This document shows, piece by piece, positions 59,738 through 64,000 of a stretch of DNA of 64,000 bases. The position numbers and the translations under genes are program-made. The notes beneath the pieces were generated by a model, which ran no database searches, had not been told where the DNA came from, and saw only the letters and a program-made list of their open reading frames with translations. Source of the DNA: Polytrichum commune (Eukaryota > Streptophyta > Polytrichopsida > Polytrichales > Polytrichaceae); NCBI GenBank assembly GCA_950295325.1, contig OX485805.1:37683501-37747500 (forward strand). The letters are read 5' to 3'. Position 1 is the stretch's first letter. Every line of letters begins with the position of its first letter.

Positions 59738-59960
59738 GGAGTTTGGCACCCAATGTGGAGTTCGGCCATCTGCATGCTCTATCCTTTAGTTAATTTTGGA
59801 CTGTAAATTACGACTAGGGAAGTCCAGACATCTGGGTCTCTCTTTCTGTGCCATTTCAAACTGTAAATCAAGGCACAGGAAGCGACTGTGTGTGGAGTCC
59901 GGCCCATCTGCACCCGTCCTTTTCTGCATTTGTGGACCTGTAAATCAGGCCTCGAGGGGC
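59738..59960 (+). repeat. diverged direct repeats in the BRCT 3' UTR/flank
   Basis: TGTGGAGTTCGGCCATCTGC with a following GGACTGTAAAT (from ~59753) recurs as TGTGGAGTCCGGCCCATCTG with GGACCTGTAAAT (from ~59890). CTGTAAAT appears a third time near 59860. Confidence 0.6.
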
Positions 59961-62900
59961 TACTGTTTCTAGAGTAGGAGATCATTTTTTTGTAACATAG
60001 TGTTGTCATGTAGAAGATTCATTCCAGCAACATGAATGTGATCTTCACTTGGTTTGTTTCGACAGATGTTGCTCAAGGGTTCATCACAACGTGATGTTCA
60101 AAGTTTGTTGATAAAGAATCTTTTGCTTCCTCAAATCACTTACTCCACAATACTGGGGCTTTGATTGACGTTGGTGTTTTAACGAGTTCTGTCTCTTCAG
60201 TTGTCAAAGATTGAACAGACATGAGAGGCTACTCAATTGATCAAGGATCTCTTCAAATTTTATAGCTTCGCAGATGACTCTGATTCAAAATGAACTTCGC
60301 AGCTTGAATGGTTTTTTATCTTCTCTCGGTACAGATGAAGATGATCATCTGATACTTATCCTAAATTTCATCATTCCAAAGATTCATATCATGTTTCAAG
60401 CTCGAACCCGACTTTCAAGCAGACTCGAGGATCTAAGCACAAGTTATGCTGGAATGCATCGTTGTATTTACATTTGAAACGAAAACTTCAAACGCTTTGA
60501 CCTTTACAATAACAACTCTTACAACGAGAAAAAGGGAAGCTGCTTGGAGAAAGATTTGACTTCAAGAGAGTTCTAAACTTGAGAACATGGTAGAGGAATG
60601 CAGTTGTGTGGAGAATTGCCACCATCTGATGCAGTTCTGGGAGGTCCCACAGTTTCGATTTCGATTGGAGGTAGGTATCCCATCCTAACGAGTTCAACTA
60701 AGAGTCTTCATTCGCTTGGATATTAATCTCGGTAAGAAGGAAGGTATTCGAGTCTGTATGCAGAGTAATTCGCCATATAATCTCTTGCACAAACGGTTGA
60801 ATCTTTATCGCATAGGCTCGTCTCTAATGAGGATCTCGCAGCAAATTCCGCCCTCAGAAACATGCTACGAGATTCTCACAGGAGAAGAACCGGCTTGCAA
60901 CAGAGCAGATTGAGAGCCATTGAAAGCTTCCTTCATTGTAAGACGCAACTTGTAGAGTCATAAGCCATCTCCGTCCTCAAAATTACTCTCCCAAACACAT
61001 TTACCAAGTAATGTAATCATATAACTCCTCACCATCCTCTCAAGAGACAAGCTCCGCCAGCAATCTCGTAGCAAATTTGCTCAGGATGTGAGAGAGAGTG
61101 CTAGAATTTAGGAATTTATGCACAGCCTGCAAAGAGTTACAAGTCTCATTACACAGGGAACCTCCTTCACCAGGTGACCCTTCTGAAACAGTAGAGAGAA
61201 TCTTTCTGTTTAATCAAACATCCTCGCAACCTCCACTAAGTTACAGTAGTTCATGCTACAAACGGCCTCAACAGTGATGATGGGGTTCGCCGTCAGAAGA
61301 GATGGAATTATTTTAATCTGAAGCGCAAAAAGAACAACAAACGTTAGTGAAATTAGCAGAACGAGACACATGTAGAAAGAAAGAAAGAAACTGAGAGTCA
61401 GCTTTCAGAAGTTTAGGACGTTAACAATGACAAGGAAAACATGATCAAGACCATCGTCGCCATAGCCACAAATGTATCCGCCTCTTTCGACAAGAGAGGG
61501 TCACATTCCGGAAGTTATAGACTGCGAGGCTCCGATCCACATCCCAAAATTTGGATATGGCGATGATGGCCTTGATCATGCTTCTCTTATCGCCCGACCC
61601 ACCAACCCATCTTGATAGAAAGAACAACCGATCCTGCAAGCTCGATCACGGTGCTGAAAGGAAAGGCTTGAGAGAGAAAGAGGGAGGAGCCTTGGGGCAA
61701 GTTGAAGTAAGTAGACATAAGGAGTCTTCTTCCCTATTCCTTTGACTCTTTTTCCTTTGCTTTGCTGCTTTTATAATAACACTGCGGAATTGCAGTCTCC
61801 CAGGCTGAGGTCAGGAGGTGGTACCCGGAGGCCCATGTGCCTTCCCCTTGTTTTGGGCGTATCTTTTGTCCTCTAGAGAATTTCAAGGGTTAACTTACCT
61901 CTTACCATCGAAAGTAGCAAAATTAACTGCATAAGTTGGGAATTACTATCATCGGCACAGGGCTAGTAAGTCAAGTCAAAGCACGTCCATGAACTCGGTG
62001 GTATGTGTAGCATTCATTTCAGGATTGAATGTCTTGGAATCGTTCCTCCCTATCGGCTATGTCCAATATACGTGCAGGAAGGTGGCTGAAGGTGTCTTTT
62101 TTGAGCCTTAAGCTCAACTTTAACCTCTTCGCTCCCTTGTTCTACTCTTCAGATAATTTTTAATGGTGGCTTTTGTATTTTACCTAAGTTATCGGTTTTC
62201 TGAATAAGGAATCAGCATATTTTGATGTGATCAATGTCTTGTCCCGAATTGTAGCCCGGTGGGGTCGTCTAATTATGTACTGTATTTTGATTCCACACAA
62301 TCTAATTATGAAAGCCTGCAGGACTGAGTGTGTACAGAGATGCTCTTGTGTGGGGCCTCACTTAATGGAACGGTACTTCCTTCCTTCTGCTCTAACACCG
62401 GTGGGCCAGGAGATTCAATGATCCGGATTCGGGGCCCCTGGGCCCCATAACGTGATGGATAGACAGGAGTGCAATTGACATTGCATAACTAAGCCTTCAC
62501 CTTGGTGCAGTGGTTTGAGCTTGATCGCTCTACGGATGTGCAGTTTTCACGATCGATCAAATTTTACGTGAACATTGTTGAAGTTACCGCTCTGCGTACT
62601 AACCGTTGAGAAATCCGAGGCCTTTGTATGTGTATAGAGCACATTCACAGAACATCAACAAGGTGGATGCTGGTATTTGCCCGGGGTAGATCAGCTGTTT
62701 CTAAATCTCTTCTAATGCTTCTAATGAATTGATGATTTGTTACAACGCAAAGAGGAGGACCAACATGCTTGGAAAGAGTGTGGCATTGAGAGGAATCCGT
62801 TGACAACATTTCCGTCTGAGCTAAAATAGGTAATTCTACACTATTAGATATCATCTTTAGAGCTAATTAGAAGCAACTTTCCTAAAGCAGGGGTCACCAT

Positions 62901-64000
62901 CCAGACATTCTGGGTATTTCTTTTCACTTCTAAGAATTTAGAGTCTTGAAAGTGCTTATAATGCAAAAGCAGCTCCAAAACAATGCTTAGGCTTTCAGAT
63001 TATCTCCAAACCAGGTTCTAAAGATACAAATCCCTGCAGTTGCTACATATACTGTAGTTGCCACCCCGATGCAGATGTGGGGTTCGATATCGCAAAGAGA
63101 TGAAGATAAAGAAGCAACATAGTGGTAGATTCAGGAACCATGTTCCTCCTGCTTCTCCATGAAGCTCATCATCAATCGTCCAGAAATGCCGACTTCTTCA
63201 GCCATCAGTAATTGCAACATTATCATGTTACATGAGGTCAGTGCTTTCCTAATTGATAGCCTACCACATGAGCTCAACGAAATGTCTGAGAACATCGACA
63301 AGCAACTGTGCTGAATTAACCTATGTTAGCTGTTGAGCATTTACTTCCATCAAGTCACCTCTTGTACTGTCCTTAAAGGAATCCTTAATATGCTCAATAT
63401 GATTACTACATGCAGAGGAAACAGAGTGATACAGAGAAAACAGTGTGTTAGCTTGTCGGGCATGTGAAATGACTGCCAGCTCTTTGTGATGAATCAACGT
63501 TGATTGAACTGGATCGGCCACATATTTAGTGGAATAATCTACAACCACAATTTTTGGGCCACATGCGGATTTGCTAGGACAACCTTTATGAATGTTCTGT
63601 ATTTCCAGATGCTGATGAGCTTCATAGATAATCATTTTGGCAGGAGTAAATCCCATCTCGTGACATCATGTGCAGAGTGTTTGGACATGCAGGCAGGAAT
63701 TTGTAGACATCCCCTGTTCAAAATTGTTTTCAATCACGGGGCTAACATTCAAAATGTGAAGACATGTTCAATAATTGTGCATGAGATACTCTTGGCAGAT
63801 GGAATTTCTTGACAATCATTAACAGGCTAGTCAAAATGCATGAATGGGCCGTTTCAAATTAACAGGCTTGTCAAAAGGAGGTAACGGTGGGCACTACGCA
63901 TTTTACAGAGATGTTGAATCAAAAAGTTATGGTGAATTATACATGTCGAACCCTTTACGTTGTGGAAATACCACTATCTTATTCGTGAGGTCTTACAATC
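59961..64000. other. no supported gene
   Basis: Frames are short and scattered. The longest, on the minus strand at 63321-63656 (containing KIVVVDYSTKYVADP and LVIHHKEL-like text), reads like eroded retroelement coding, but no diagnostic motif is present. Nothing else is recognisable. Confidence 0.4.

Overview
The window reads as nuclear DNA of a streptophyte, meaning a land plant or a charophyte alga. Supporting signs are GT-AG introns of roughly 80-600 bp, TTTAGGG-type telomeric repeats, a plant-like clathrin heavy chain, a plant-type BRCT repair protein and a Ty1-copia element. Gene density is low and nested mobile elements are common. The sequence alone does not let me name the species; a charophyte, bryophyte, lycophyte or fern all seem possible.

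Layout. 0-4.7 kb: mostly intergenic, with one small secreted-protein gene at 3.16-3.54 kb. 4.75-9.96 kb: a decayed minus-strand Ty1-copia pol, split by a 2.2-kb insertion (target duplication CACCC) that itself carries a 735-bp TIR element (8-bp duplication CTTTCGGC). 11.1-14.2 kb: a two-exon minus-strand gene of the DUF7869/HTHDDID type, probably transposon-derived. 14.4-15.5 kb: a tandem array built around a 20-bp palindrome, TTTGGGTCGNNCGACCCAAA. 16-18 kb: gene-free, with a ~560-bp foldback and two opposed telomere-like blocks.

19.3-28.3 kb is the most unusual part. It is a plus-strand multi-exon locus encoding a ParB-like (DGQHS) domain, a DNA-methylase-like domain, a long disordered region and an FCP1/SCP-like HAD domain. 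It is broken by two in-frame TAG codons and by a 1.4-kb hAT-type insertion with a perfect 8-bp target duplication (CTCATTAC). The palindrome that makes up the 14-15 kb array recurs in four of its introns, in degenerate form in a fifth, and twice in coding sequence. The two-base centre varies while the 9-bp arms stay nearly fixed.

28.4-36.7 kb: tandem repeats, decayed mobile-element coding and a second, unrelated palindromic repeat family (core TGTGCGTTAACGCACA) at 30.4-31.3 kb. 36.76-49.21 kb (minus): a complete 30-exon clathrin heavy chain gene; I traced every splice junction, giving 1689 residues with no break. 52.9-59.73 kb (plus): an 11-exon gene for a ~1309-residue protein with C-terminal tandem BRCT domains. 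These two conventional genes are divergent, separated by ~3.7 kb that contains LTR-like sequence and a MITE. 59.7-64 kb: no gene I can support.
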